Made by a program: the position numbers and the translations under genes. From Streptomyces sp. CA-278952 (lineage in GTDB: Bacteria > Actinomycetota > Actinomycetes > Streptomycetales > Streptomycetaceae): a stretch of DNA of 64,000 nt. The DNA lies in NCBI RefSeq assembly GCF_028747205.1, contig NZ_CP112880.1, positions 1,736,001 to 1,800,000 on the forward strand, written 5' to 3'. Positions 7,772-16,808 of the stretch are shown one piece after another (the first letter of the stretch is position 1; every line of letters begins with the position of its first letter). Below the pieces are notes generated by a model that saw nothing but the letters and a program-made list of their open reading frames with translations, had not been told where the DNA came from and did no database searches.

Positions 7772-10669
7772 TCAGCTGCAGCCGCTCGTCGAGCCGCAGC
7801 CCTCGCAGATGTAGCAGGAGCCGGCGCGCTGCATCTTCGTACCGCAGGAGAAGCAGAGCGGGGCGTCCGCGCTGATGCCGAGCTGCATCTCGACCAGTTC
7901 GGCCGAGGTGTGCGCCGTCTTCGGAGCGGGCTTCACGGCGGACTCCTCGGGAGCCGCCACCACCTTCAGAGGCTCGGCGCGGACCGGGGCCGACGGGGCC
8001 AGGCTGTCCGCGTCCAGCCCGTCCGCCTCGAACGACGGCTCGTAACTGCCGGTGTCCAGGTGGCGCTGGCGTTCATCGGCGGAGTGGATGCCGAGGGCCG
8101 AGCGGGTCTCGAAGGGCAGGAAGTCGAGCGCCAGGCGACGGAAGATGTAGTCGACGATCGACTGCGCCATCCGCACGTCCGGGTCGTCCGTCATACCGGC
8201 CGGCTCGAAGCGCATGTTGGTGAACTTCGAGACGTACGTCTCCAGCGGAACGCCGTACTGCAGACCGACCGAGACGGCGATGGAGAAGGCGTCCATCATG
8301 CCCGCGAGGGTCGAACCCTGCTTGGACATCTTCAGGAAGACCTCGCCGAGACCGTCGTCCGGGTAGGAGTTGGCGGTCATGTAGCCCTCGGCGCCGCCCA
8401 CCGTGAAGGAGGTGGTGATGCCGGGACGGCCCTTGGGGAGGCGCTTGCGGACCGGGCGGTACTCGACGACCTTCTCGACCGCCGTGCGGATGGTCTCCTC
8501 GGCCTTCGCGGTGACCTCTTCCTTCTCCTTGTCCTTGGTCTTGGCGGAGAGGGGCTGGCCGACCTTGCAGTTGTCGCGGTAGATCGCGAGCGCCTTGACG
8601 CCCAGCTTCCACGCCTCGAAGTAGACCTCCTCGACGTCCTCGACGGTGGCCGTCTCGGGGAGGTTCACCGTCTTGGAGAGCGCGCCGGAGATCCACGGCT
8701 GGATGGCCGCCATCATCCGGACGTGGCCCATCGCGGAGATGGAGCGCTCGCCCATCGCGCAGTCGAAGACGCTGTAGTGCTCGGTCTTCAGGCCGGGGGC
8801 GTCGATCACGTTGCCGTGGTCGGCGATGTGGGCGACGACCGCCTCGATCTGCTCGGGCTGGTAGCCGAGGCGGCGCAGCGCCTGCGGCACGGTGCCGTTG
8901 ACGATCTGCATCGAGCCGCCGCCGACCAGCTTCTTGAACTTGACCAGGGCGAGGTCGGGCTCCAGACCGGTGGTGTCGCAGGACATCGCGAGACCGATGG
9001 TGCCGGTGGGCGCGATGACCGAGGCCTGCGCGTTGCGGAAGCCGTTCTTCTCTCCGAGCCGGATCACGTCCTGCCAGGCCTCCGTCGCGGCGGCCCAGAC
9101 CGGCGAGTCGAGGTCGTCGACGTGGACGGCCTTGGCGTTGGCGTCGGAGTGCTGCCTCATGACGCGCTGGTGCGGCTCGGCGTTACGGGCGTAGCCGTCG
9201 TACGGGCCGACGACCGCGGCCAGTTCGGCGGAGCGGCGGTAGGAGGTGCCGGTCATCAGCGAGGTGATGGCGCCGGCCAGCGCGCGGCCGCCGTCGCTGT
9301 CGTACGCGTGACCGGTCGCCATCAGCAGGGCGCCGAGGTTGGCGTAGCCGATGCCCAGCTGACGGTAGGCGCGGGTGTTCTCGCCGATCTTCTGCGTGGG
9401 GAAGTCCGCGAAGCAGATCGAGATGTCCATCGCGGTGATGACCAGCTCGACGACCTTGGCGAAGCGCTCGGACTCGAAGGACTGGTGACCCAGGCCGTCG
9501 TCCTTGAGGAACTTCATCAGGTTCAGCGAGGCGAGGTTGCACGAGGTGTTGTCCAGGTGCATGTACTCGCTGCACGGGTTCGAGCCGTTGATCCGGCCGG
9601 ACTCCGGGCAGGTGTGCCAGGCGTTGATGGTGTCGTCGTACTGGATGCCCGGGTCGGCGCACGCCCAGGCGGCCTCGGCCATCTTGCGGAAGAGGGACTT
9701 GGCCTCGACCTCTTCGATGACGTCGCCGGTCATCCGGGCGCGCAGCCCGAACTTGCCGCCCGCCTCGACGGCCTTCATGAACTCGTCGTTCACCCGGACC
9801 GAGTTGTTGGCGTTCTGGTACTGGACGGACGTGATGTCGTCGCCGCCCAGGTCCATGTCGAAGCCCGCGTCGCGCAGCGCGCGGATCTTCTCCTCCTCCT
9901 TGACCTTGGTCTCGATGAAGTCCTCGATGTCGGGGTGGTCGACGTCGAGGATGACCATCTTGGCCGCGCGGCGGGTGGCGCCGCCCGACTTGATCGTTCC
10001 GGCGGACGCGTCGGCGCCGCGCATGAACGAGACCGGGCCGGAGGCGTTGCCGCCGGAGGAGAGGAGCTCCTTGGAGGAGCGGATACGGGAGAGGTTCAGG
10101 CCGGCGCCGGAGCCGCCCTTGAAGATCATGCCCTCTTCCTTGTACCAGTCGAGGATCGACTCCATGGAGTCGTCGACGGCCAGGATGAAGCAGGCGGAGA
10201 CCTGTTGCGGCTGGGGCGTGCCGACGTTGAACCAGACCGGGGAGTTGAAGCTGAAGACCTGGTGCAGGAGGGCGTACGCCAGCTCGTGCTCGAAGATCTC
10301 CGCGTCCGCGGGAGAGGCGAAGTAGCTGTTGTCCTCGCCGGCCTTCCGGTACGTCTTCACGATCCGGTCGATCAGCTGCTTGAGACCGGTCTCGCGCTGC
10401 GGCGTGCCGACAGCTCCGCGGAAGTACTTGCTGGTGACGATGTTGACCGCGTTCACCGACCAGAAGTCGGGGAACTCGACGCCACGCTGCTCGAAGTTGA
10501 TCGAGCCGTCGCGCCAATTGGTCATGACGACGTCACGGCGCTCCCACGCCACCTCGTCGTACGGGTGCACGCCGGGGTTGGTGTGGATGCGCTCGATACG
10601 CAGACCCTTGCTCGCCTTGGCGCCCTTGGTACGGGAACCTCGTGCCGGGCCGCTCGCCGTCTCTGTCAT
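7772..10669 (-). CDS. nrdJ: Adenosylcobalamin-dependent ribonucleotide reductase (class II)
   Basis: Encodes 965 residues from ATG at 10669, with GGGAGG on its strand four bases before the start. Class II reductases use coenzyme B12 instead of oxygen to make the radical, and convert ribonucleotides to deoxyribonucleotides in the cytoplasm. Visible landmarks are FNSPVWFNVG, the glycine-rich KGGSGAGLNLSRIRSS, the active-site loop NPCSEYMHLDNTSCNLASLN, and PTGTIGLAMSCDTTG. The C-terminal tail has the redox and zinc cysteines CFSCGTKMQRAGSCYICEGC. Length is normal for the long actinobacterial NrdJ. It follows nrdR by 174 bp on the same strand, and the pair is a classical nrdRJ operon. A small GGGCG-AAAA-CGCCC hairpin lies just upstream at 10686-10699. 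Confidence 0.97.
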   Translation of the reverse strand: MTETASGPARGSRTKGAKASKGLRIERIHTNPGVHPYDEVAWERRDVVMTNWRDGSINFEQRGVEFPDFWSVNAVNIVTSKYFRGAVGTPQRETGLKQLIDRIVKTYRKAGEDNSYFASPADAEIFEHELAYALLHQVFSFNSPVWFNVGTPQPQQVSACFILAVDDSMESILDWYKEEGMIFKGGSGAGLNLSRIRSSKELLSSGGNASGPVSFMRGADASAGTIKSGGATRRAAKMVILDVDHPDIEDFIETKVKEEEKIRALRDAGFDMDLGGDDITSVQYQNANNSVRVNDEFMKAVEAGGKFGLRARMTGDVIEEVEAKSLFRKMAEAAWACADPGIQYDDTINAWHTCPESGRINGSNPCSEYMHLDNTSCNLASLNLMKFLKDDGLGHQSFESERFAKVVELVITAMDISICFADFPTQKIGENTRAYRQLGIGYANLGALLMATGHAYDSDGGRALAGAITSLMTGTSYRRSAELAAVVGPYDGYARNAEPHQRVMRQHSDANAKAVHVDDLDSPVWAAATEAWQDVIRLGEKNGFRNAQASVIAPTGTIGLAMSCDTTGLEPDLALVKFKKLVGGGSMQIVNGTVPQALRRLGYQPEQIEAVVAHIADHGNVIDAPGLKTEHYSVFDCAMGERSISAMGHVRMMAAIQPWISGALSKTVNLPETATVEDVEEVYFEAWKLGVKALAIYRDNCKVGQPLSAKTKDKEKEEVTAKAEETIRTAVEKVVEYRPVRKRLPKGRPGITTSFTVGGAEGYMTANSYPDDGLGEVFLKMSKQGSTLAGMMDAFSIAVSVGLQYGVPLETYVSKFTNMRFEPAGMTDDPDVRMAQSIVDYIFRRLALDFLPFETRSALGIHSADERQRHLDTGSYEPSFEADGLDADSLAPSAPVRAEPLKVVAAPEESAVKPAPKTAHTSAELVEMQLGISADAPLCFSCGTKMQRAGSCYICEGCGSTSGCS

Positions 10670-10843
10670 GCCGCCTCCCATATGTGGGCGAAAACGCCCT
10701 GAAGTGCCCAGATCTTCCCAGGCACAATGTGTGTCCGATGCTCCGGAAGCCGCACACGGCAGCCGGAAGCACATCTCATGTCGCCCTGCCGCCGGTCCGC
10801 AGTCATTTCCTCTGCGGGCACGGGCGTCCCGGGCGGGTACCGC

Positions 10844-11356
10844 TCAGTCGGCGGCAATGGCGGGCGCGGGGACCTCAGGGGTCTCTCCGCTCCCGCGGTC
10901 CTCTGCTGAAGGCCGCTGCGTACGCAGTTCCACGATGGCGGCCTCGAAGTCTTCCAGGGAGTCGAACGCCCGGTAGACGGAAGCGAAGCGCAGGTACGCG
11001 ACGAGGTCGAGTTCCTGCAGCGGGCCGAGGATGGCCAGCCCCACGTCGTGGGTGGTCAGCTCGGCGCTGCCGGTGGCGCGCACCGCCTCCTCGACCCGCT
11101 GGCCGAGCTTGGCGAGGGCGTCCTCCGTGACGGGCCGCCCCTGGCATGCCTTGCGGACGCCGGAGATGACCTTGGTGCGGCTGAAGGGCTCGGTCACGCC
11201 GCTGCGCTTGACCACCATCAGCGAGCAGGTCTCCACCGTGGTGAAACGGCGGGAACAGTCGGGGCACTGCCGGCGGCGACGGATCGACGTCCCGTCGTCG
11301 GTGGTGCGACTGTCGACGACCCTGCTGTCGGGGTGCCTGCAGAAGGGGCAGTGCAT
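10844..11356 (-). CDS. nrdR: Transcriptional repressor NrdR
   Basis: Encodes 170 residues from ATG at 11356. The N-terminal zinc ribbon has four cysteines, CPFC near residue 3 and CPDC near residue 31, and is followed by a basic RRFTT segment. Residues about 49-140 form the ATP-cone that senses ATP and dATP (motif VKRSG with FSRTKV). NrdR represses ribonucleotide reductase operons when dATP is high. The Ala/Pro-rich tail after residue 148 is typical of Streptomyces. It is the first gene of the nrdR-nrdJ unit. Two NrdR boxes lie 113-159 bp upstream of its start codon, so it is expected to repress itself. Confidence 0.96.
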   Translation of the reverse strand: MHCPFCRHPDSRVVDSRTTDDGTSIRRRRQCPDCSRRFTTVETCSLMVVKRSGVTEPFSRTKVISGVRKACQGRPVTEDALAKLGQRVEEAVRATGSAELTTHDVGLAILGPLQELDLVAYLRFASVYRAFDSLEDFEAAIVELRTQRPSAEDRGSGETPEVPAPAIAAD

Positions 11357-11468
11357 GGCTCCCAACCCTCCCTCACACGCACGACTGAATAGCCTCTTCA
11401 GGGCCTTGTCCGGGCCCTTCGAAGCAGTCCCCAGCATAGGCGATGACCACGGTGCGATTGAACCGCGA

Positions 11469-11484
11469 CCACTACTTCTGGGCG
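11469..11484. promoter_or_regulatory. NrdR box 2 (weaker)
   Basis: CCACTACTTCTGGGCG matches 11 of 16 bases of box 1 and keeps the central CTA, T and G contacts of the known NrdR consensus. Its spacing of exactly 31 bp from box 1 is the usual three-turn arrangement for paired NrdR boxes. Confidence 0.65.
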
Positions 11485-11499
11485 ACTGGAGCAATCCAA

Positions 11500-11515
11500 C
11501 CACTAGATCTAGGGT
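11500..11515. promoter_or_regulatory. NrdR box 1
   Basis: CCACTAGATCTAGGGT agrees well with the 16-bp NrdR box consensus and sits in a larger inverted repeat, CAACC-A-CTAGATCTAG-G-GTTG. It lies upstream of nrdR in the 489-bp divergent region shared with lexA (11357-11845). Nothing coding was seen there apart from these operators and the lexA SOS box. Confidence 0.75.
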
Positions 11516-11768
11516 TGAGTCGCATTTTCGGGCCCATCGCGTGTCGCGCACCGGACCTCGCTGGGAGGCCGCCCGGGGGCAGCGTGGGCCAGAGGAGAGG
11601 GTACGGGAAACGCGGGGCCGCCGAGCCGCCGGGGCCCGGGCCCGCGGGCCCGGGTGAAAGACTGCGTCCGGCACCGGGAGGGGCCTCCGCGAAGCGTTCG
11701 CGCCGCCTCTATCCTGTTGCTCATACACCTGTCGGTAGCAGTGCGGCACCCCTTTATTCGTTTTTCAC

Positions 11769-11784
11769 TCGAACGTGTGTTTGG
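11769..11784. promoter_or_regulatory. SOS box of lexA
   Basis: TCGAACGTGTGTTTGG matches the actinobacterial LexA site (TCGAAC-N4-GTTCGA) at 10 of 12 fixed positions. It overlaps a plausible -35 (TTGGCG, 11781-11786) with a -10 like TACCGT at 11805-11810, so LexA binding would block its own promoter. Confidence 0.8.
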
Positions 11785-11845
11785 CGCAACCTTTCGAAAG
11801 CTACTACCGTTGTCCAGCTAGGGAGAACATTCGAGAGGGGCCGAC

Positions 11846-12643
11846 GTGACCACGACCGCAGACAGTGCCACCATCACCGCCCGGGACCACCGCTCCCAGA
11901 GCCGACTTGAGCCGGTGCATGCCATGAATGACACAGTCACGAACACGGACGGGCCCGAGCCCGCACGCACGGGACGTTCCATGCCCGGCAGGCCCCCCGG
12001 CATCCGGGCGGACAGCTCGGGGCTCACGGACCGGCAACGGCGGGTCATCGAGGTCATCCGCGACTCCGTGCAGCGGCGGGGGTACCCGCCCTCCATGCGG
12101 GAGATCGGTCAGGCGGTGGGCCTGTCCAGCACGTCCTCCGTCGCCCATCAGCTGATGGCGCTGGAGCGCAAGGGCTTCCTCCGCCGGGACCCGCACCGGC
12201 CCCGCGCCTACGAGGTGCGCGGATCGGACCAGCCCAGCACCCAGCCGACCGACACGACGGGCAAGCCCGCCGCGTCCTACGTACCGCTGGTGGGCCGGAT
12301 CGCCGCCGGTGGACCGATCCTCGCGGAGGAGTCCGTCGAGGACGTCTTCCCGCTCCCCCGCCAGCTCGTCGGCGACGGTGAGCTCTTCGTCCTGAAGGTC
12401 GTCGGCGACTCGATGATCGAGGCCGCGATCTGTGACGGCGACTGGGTCACCGTCCGCCGCCAGCCCGTCGCGGAGAACGGGGACATCGTCGCCGCCATGC
12501 TCGACGGCGAGGCGACGGTCAAGCGCTTCCGCCGGGAGGACGGTCACGTGTGGCTGCTCCCTCACAACGCCGCGTACCAGCCGATCCCCGGCGACGAGGC
12601 CACCATCCTGGGCAAGGTGGTGGCGGTGCTGCGCCGGGTCTGA
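11846..12643 (+). CDS. lexA: SOS repressor LexA
   Basis: Encodes 265 residues from GTG at 11846, behind GAGAGGGG. LexA represses DNA-damage genes and cuts itself when RecA is activated. The winged-helix DNA-binding domain runs from about residue 60 to 125 ([20 protein letters not shown], then [17 protein letters not shown]). The self-cleavage site is Ala154-Gly155 in RIAAGGP, with catalytic Ser189 (GDSM) and Lys226 (ATVKRF). A Thr/Ser/Pro-rich extension of about 55 residues precedes the DNA-binding domain. An SOS box lies 62 bp upstream, so autoregulation is expected. It is divergent from nrdR and convergent with the DinG-like helicase. Confidence 0.96.
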   Translation: MTTTADSATITARDHRSQSRLEPVHAMNDTVTNTDGPEPARTGRSMPGRPPGIRADSSGLTDRQRRVIEVIRDSVQRRGYPPSMREIGQAVGLSSTSSVAHQLMALERKGFLRRDPHRPRAYEVRGSDQPSTQPTDTTGKPAASYVPLVGRIAAGGPILAEESVEDVFPLPRQLVGDGELFVLKVVGDSMIEAAICDGDWVTVRRQPVAENGDIVAAMLDGEATVKRFRREDGHVWLLPHNAAYQPIPGDEATILGKVVAVLRRV

Positions 12644-12724
12644 GGAACGCGTCGGTCACGGCTGCCCGCCCCGGGATCCTTGCCTAGGACGTCGATCATG
12701 ACGTCGGTCCCGGGGCTTTGCCTT

Positions 12725-12754
12725 GCCCGGCCGCCCGGAGTCGGACGGCCGGGC
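12725..12754. terminator. Hairpin between lexA and the helicase gene
   Basis: GCCCGGCCG at 12725-12733 pairs with CGGCCGGGC at 12746-12754 around a 12-base loop. It is placed between the two convergent stops. Confidence 0.55.
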
Positions 12755-12831
12755 CAGGGCCTCTCGTTTGGATCAGGTCGGGCTCGCGGGGTCCGATTTG
12801 GTCCAATCGAAAGACCCTGGTCCTCGGCGGA

Positions 12832-14802
12832 TCAGCCCCCGTCCGCCTTGGCCTGTGCGTCGATGGCGGCCAGTGAGCGGCGCGCCTGGTTCCGGTCGGT
12901 GGTGTACCAGAAGTCCGGCAGCGAGGCGCGCAGATAGCTTCCGTACCGCGCGTTCGCGAGCCTCGGGTCCAGCACGGCGACGACGCCCTTGTCGCCCGTG
13001 GCCCGGACCAGCCGGCCCGCGCCCTGGGCCATCAGCAGCGCGGCGTGCGTCGCCGCGACCGCCATGAAGCCGTTGCCGCCCGCCTCCTCGACCGCCTTCT
13101 GCCGTGCGCTCATCAACGGATCGTCGGGCCGGGGGAACGGAATCCGGTCCATGACCACCAGCTGACAGCTCGCTCCCGGGACGTCCACGCCCTGCCAGAG
13201 CGACAGGGTGCCGAAGAGGCAGGTCTCCGGGTCGGCGGCGAAGTTCTTGATCAGCTCGCCGAGCGTCTCCTCGCCCTGGAGCAGAATCGGCCTGTCCATC
13301 CGCCCCCGCAGCTCCTCGGCCGCCGCCTTGGCTCCCCGCATCGAGGAGAACAGCCCCAGCGTGCGGCCGCCGGCCGCCTCCACCAGCTCGGCGAGCTCGT
13401 CCAGCATGTCCGTACGCGACCCCTCCCGCCCCGGCGTGTTCAGATGCCGGGCGACATAGAGGATGCCCTGCCTCGGATAGTCGAACGGGGAGCCGACGTC
13501 CAGCCCCTTCCACTGAGGGACGTCCTCGCCCGCCGTGCCCTCGGGGGCCAGCCCGAGGGACGCGCCCACCCCGTTGAAATCTCCGCCGAGCTTGAGGGTG
13601 GCCGAGGTCAGCACCACGGACCGCTCGGCGAAGAGCTTCTCGCGCAGCAGCCCGGAGACGGAGAGCGGGGCGACCCGGACGGAGGCTCCGAACCGGTCGT
13701 GCTGCTCGTACCAGACGACGTCGTACTCGGAACCCTGGGTGATGCGCTCGGCGACGGCGTGGATCGACTCGACCGAGGCCAGGGCCTGCTTGCGGACGGC
13801 GTTCTCGTCCTCGACCGACTTGTCCCGGGTGGCGCCGATGGCGGAGATCACCGTGCGTGCCGCGTCGCGCAGCGCCATCAGCGCGTACCCGAGGTCCTCG
13901 GGCACCTCCTCCAGTCGCCCCGGGAGCGCCAGCTCCATGACCCGTTCGAAGCCCTCGGCGGCGGTCTGGAGGGCGTCGGCGGCCTTCTCGTTGACCAGCT
14001 TCGCGGCCCGCCGGACCGCGCGGTTGACCTGGGCGGGGGTGAGCTCGCCGGTGGCGACGCCGGTGACCCGGGAGACCAGCTCATGGGCCTCGTCGACGAT
14101 CAGCACCTCGTGCGACGGCAGCACCGGCGCGCCCTCGATGGCGTCGATCGCGAGCAGCGCGTGGTTGGTGACGACCACGTCCGCGAGCTTGGCGCGCTCG
14201 CGGGCCGCCTCCGCGAAGCACTCCGCGCCGTACGCGCACTTCGTCGCGCCCAGGCACTCGCGCGAGGAGACCGAGATCTGCGCCCAGGCCCGGTCCGAGA
14301 CGCCGGGGGTCAGATCGTCCCGGTCGCCCGTCTCCGTCTCGTCCGACCAGTCCCGCAGCCGCAGCAGGTCCTGGCCGAGCTTGCTGGACGGGGCCGCCGC
14401 CTCGAACTGGTCGAACAGCCCCTCCTCCTCGTCCTGCGGAACCCCTTCGTGGAGCCGGTGCAGGCAGAGGTAGTTCGACCGGCCCTTGAGCATGGCGAAC
14501 TGCGGGCGGCGGCGCAGCAGCGGGTGCAGGGACTCGACCGTACGCGGCAGGTCCCGCTCCACCAGCTGCCGCTGGAGGGCGAGGGTGGCCGTGGCCACGA
14601 CGACCCGCTCCCCGTGCGCCAGGGCCGGCACCAGATAGCCGAGCGACTTGCCCGTACCGGTGCCGGCCTGGACGAGCAGGTGGGATTGGTCGTCGACGGC
14701 CTCGGCGACGGCTTCGGCCATGGTGACCTGGCCGGGCCTTTCCGTACCGCCGACGGCGGTGACGGCGGCGTGCAGGAGCTCGGGGAGGGATGGCTTCGTC
14801 AT
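12832..14802 (-). CDS. dinG: DinG/XPD-type ATP-dependent DNA helicase
   Basis: Encodes 656 residues. This is a superfamily 2, iron-sulphur cluster helicase that unwinds forked DNA and R-loops in 5'-3' direction. It has Walker A QAGTGTGKS near residue 45, DEAH (VDEAHELV), the late motif LWQGVDVPGASC and the arginine-finger region QGAGRLVR. Four cysteines suited to an iron-sulphur cluster lie in NYLCLHRL and CLGATKCAYGAEC, though the spacing is longer than in E. coli DinG. ATG at 14802 is the only start before Walker A. It lies 38 bp downstream of the siderophore operon on the same strand and converges on lexA. No SOS box was found close to its start. Confidence 0.9.
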   Translation of the reverse strand: MTKPSLPELLHAAVTAVGGTERPGQVTMAEAVAEAVDDQSHLLVQAGTGTGKSLGYLVPALAHGERVVVATATLALQRQLVERDLPRTVESLHPLLRRRPQFAMLKGRSNYLCLHRLHEGVPQDEEEGLFDQFEAAAPSSKLGQDLLRLRDWSDETETGDRDDLTPGVSDRAWAQISVSSRECLGATKCAYGAECFAEAARERAKLADVVVTNHALLAIDAIEGAPVLPSHEVLIVDEAHELVSRVTGVATGELTPAQVNRAVRRAAKLVNEKAADALQTAAEGFERVMELALPGRLEEVPEDLGYALMALRDAARTVISAIGATRDKSVEDENAVRKQALASVESIHAVAERITQGSEYDVVWYEQHDRFGASVRVAPLSVSGLLREKLFAERSVVLTSATLKLGGDFNGVGASLGLAPEGTAGEDVPQWKGLDVGSPFDYPRQGILYVARHLNTPGREGSRTDMLDELAELVEAAGGRTLGLFSSMRGAKAAAEELRGRMDRPILLQGEETLGELIKNFAADPETCLFGTLSLWQGVDVPGASCQLVVMDRIPFPRPDDPLMSARQKAVEEAGGNGFMAVAATHAALLMAQGAGRLVRATGDKGVVAVLDPRLANARYGSYLRASLPDFWYTTDRNQARRSLAAIDAQAKADGG

Positions 14803-14840
14803 AGCCCGACCACCCTACGGCGCACCACTGACAACGGCGA

Positions 14841-16748
14841 TCACTCCCGGACGCGGGCGGAGGGGTGCAACGGGTTGGGGACCGTGCCGTGGATCGCCGC
14901 GTGCGGGCGGCTGGCGCGGTCCCGGTAGCCGTCGACGAGCAGGCGGTTGCGGTTCAGGCAGAGGCGCTCGATCTCGGGGGTGAGCATGTCGAACAGCTCG
15001 AACCGCTCCTTCAGCTCCGGGAAACGGGCGTGGTGGCGGACTATCTCCGCCCGGACGAGTGACCAGAAAGCGTCCTCGGAGACGCCGAGCTGCTCCTCGC
15101 ACAGGGGGGACAGATAGCGGAAGACCCCCACGAAGAGGCCGGAGTGGATGAACTGGGTGAGGAACGACGGCTCCTCGGTGAGGAGGACCGCGCGCACCTC
15201 GTCGGGCATGGTGGCGTGCTCCGGCAGGGGGTGGGCGCTGATGTTGACGTCGTCGACGAAGTCCTTGATGGCGAGCCGTACGGGCACGTCGTTCTCGTCG
15301 AACACGACGATGGCGTTCTCGCCGTGCGGGGAGAAGACGGTGCCGTAGCGGTAGAGGAAGTGCAGCAGGGGCGGCAGGAGCGCGGCGAAGAGCCGCTTCA
15401 GCCAGGCCTCCGGGGAGACGCCGGAGCGCTCGACCAGCTCCGCGGTGAACGCACGGCCCGCCGGATCCGTATGGAGGAGGGAGGCGAGCGTGCGGGCCTT
15501 CTCGCCCGGGGCGAGGCGGGGCGGCAGTGGCTCCCGCCAGATCGCGCCGAGGATCTCCTTGTACTGGTAGGGCGCTTCGGGAAGGTGGTCGTACAGCGGG
15601 TGCTCGACGGCGACGGAGGCGACCTCGCCGAGGAGGACGACCCGGCAGGTGTCGCGCAGGAACGGGTCGTCCTCGCACAGCCCCTGGACCCAGGCGGTGA
15701 CCGCGGGGGCGGCGAGGGTCCGCTCGGTCGGCAGGCCGCGCCAGACCAGGGTGTTGAGGATGGAGAGCGGGAGCTTCACGGTGTGCCGCTCGGGCCGTTC
15801 CACGTTCGCGAACGTGCGGATGGACTGCTGCGGCAGGCGGGCGTCCCCGTCGGTGTGCAGGGCCACGATGTCGCCGTCGGCGATGGCCGGGGCGAAGAGC
15901 GGCACGATCCACTCGTCCCACTGCCAGGGGTGTACGGGGAGGTAGAGGTAGTCCCGCGGGTCGTGCCCCCGGGCCCGCAGCACGTCGGCGAAGGCGTCCC
16001 GGACGTCGTGGTCGAGCTCGCCGGCGTACAGCTGCTCGGGGGTGCCGACGCGGCCCACGCCCCGGTACTGCGCGATGCGGGTGCTGACCGCGATCCACGG
16101 CAGCCGGAGCGGGCTGCGGGTCTCGGGGGTGAAGCGGGCGGCGTCGGCGGCGGAGAAGCCGAGCCGTCCCTTGCTCGCCACCAGCCAGGGGTGACCGGTC
16201 TGATGGCCTTCCAGCTCCGCGTAGTCCAGGGCGGCGAGCCGGTCCGCGGTGAGCGCGGTGTGGTCCAGCCGGGCGTCTGCGGACAGGGTCAGGGTCAGCT
16301 CGCGGATGAGGTGGCCCAGCGTCGTGCCGTCGAGTCCGAGGAGGACCCGGGCGCGGGTGAGGAACGTCAGCGGGTCGCGGAACGGCCGGGTGTCGGCGGC
16401 CGAGCCGTTGGGCTGCGCCTCGGCGCTCGCGGCGGCCGGTGATCCGTTGGCGTGGGCGGCCGGCGGCCCCGTCGTGACCTCGATCGAGGCAGGGTCGACG
16501 CGCCAGCTGCCGTAGACGCCGCGCCGGGCCGTGAAGGCGAGCGCTCCCCCGTCGTCGAGGGTCAGCCGGTGGTGTCCGCCGGTCCCGGGCGCCGGGACGG
16601 GCTCGATGATCTTCTCGTAGGCGAACTCGCCGAGCATCTTGGCGAGGAGCCGTGCGGCGGCACGGTCCCAGATCTCTCGGTTCAGCTCCGGAGGGCTGAA
16701 CAGCTGCGGGGACTCGGCTGATTCACGGCTCGCGGGATATATCGGCAC
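14841..16748 (-). CDS. IucA/IucC family siderophore synthetase (second copy)
   Basis: Encodes 635 residues from GTG at 16748, with GGAGGA six bases upstream. NIS synthetases use ATP to join a carboxylate such as citrate to an amine or alcohol, giving siderophores without a peptide synthetase. The family core is clear: LYLPVHPWQWDEW near residue 270, QQSIRTFANV, HTVKLPLSILNTLVWRGLP, and the C-terminal FhuF-like part starting about residue 470 (YRYGTVFSPHGENAIVVFDE, DFVDDVNISA). It is the last gene of the four-gene operon, 60 bp after the GNAT gene. The two synthetases differ in their middle motifs, so they probably act on different donor or acceptor steps. Confidence 0.93.
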   Translation of the reverse strand: MPIYPASRESAESPQLFSPPELNREIWDRAAARLLAKMLGEFAYEKIIEPVPAPGTGGHHRLTLDDGGALAFTARRGVYGSWRVDPASIEVTTGPPAAHANGSPAAASAEAQPNGSAADTRPFRDPLTFLTRARVLLGLDGTTLGHLIRELTLTLSADARLDHTALTADRLAALDYAELEGHQTGHPWLVASKGRLGFSAADAARFTPETRSPLRLPWIAVSTRIAQYRGVGRVGTPEQLYAGELDHDVRDAFADVLRARGHDPRDYLYLPVHPWQWDEWIVPLFAPAIADGDIVALHTDGDARLPQQSIRTFANVERPERHTVKLPLSILNTLVWRGLPTERTLAAPAVTAWVQGLCEDDPFLRDTCRVVLLGEVASVAVEHPLYDHLPEAPYQYKEILGAIWREPLPPRLAPGEKARTLASLLHTDPAGRAFTAELVERSGVSPEAWLKRLFAALLPPLLHFLYRYGTVFSPHGENAIVVFDENDVPVRLAIKDFVDDVNISAHPLPEHATMPDEVRAVLLTEEPSFLTQFIHSGLFVGVFRYLSPLCEEQLGVSEDAFWSLVRAEIVRHHARFPELKERFELFDMLTPEIERLCLNRNRLLVDGYRDRASRPHAAIHGTVPNPLHPSARVRE

Positions 16749-16765
16749 GGGGACTCCTCCGGATG

Positions 16766-16780
16766 GAACCTATGAGGTTC
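16766..16780. promoter_or_regulatory. Inverted repeat before the second synthetase gene
   Basis: GAACCT-ATG-AGGTTC is a perfect 6+6 bp inverted repeat. It lies 17 bp upstream of the GTG at 16748 and just before its ribosome site, inside the operon. It could be an operator or an RNA hairpin. It is not a good match to the iron-box consensus. Confidence 0.4.
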
Positions 16781-16808
16781 GAGCGGTGTGGAAAGTGCGG
16801 CGAGTAAG

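Noticed and set aside
7466..10702. Long plus-strand ORF of over 1000 codons opposite nrdJ
   Set aside because: It is the antisense shadow of a high-GC gene; its translation is Val/Gly/Asp/Arg/Leu repeats with no family motifs, while the minus strand is unmistakable NrdJ.
11357..11845. Cobalamin riboswitch upstream of nrdR-nrdJ
   Set aside because: No B12-box-like sequence or typical long structured leader was found; NrdR boxes explain the region, and in Streptomyces the riboswitch is known for the class I operon instead.
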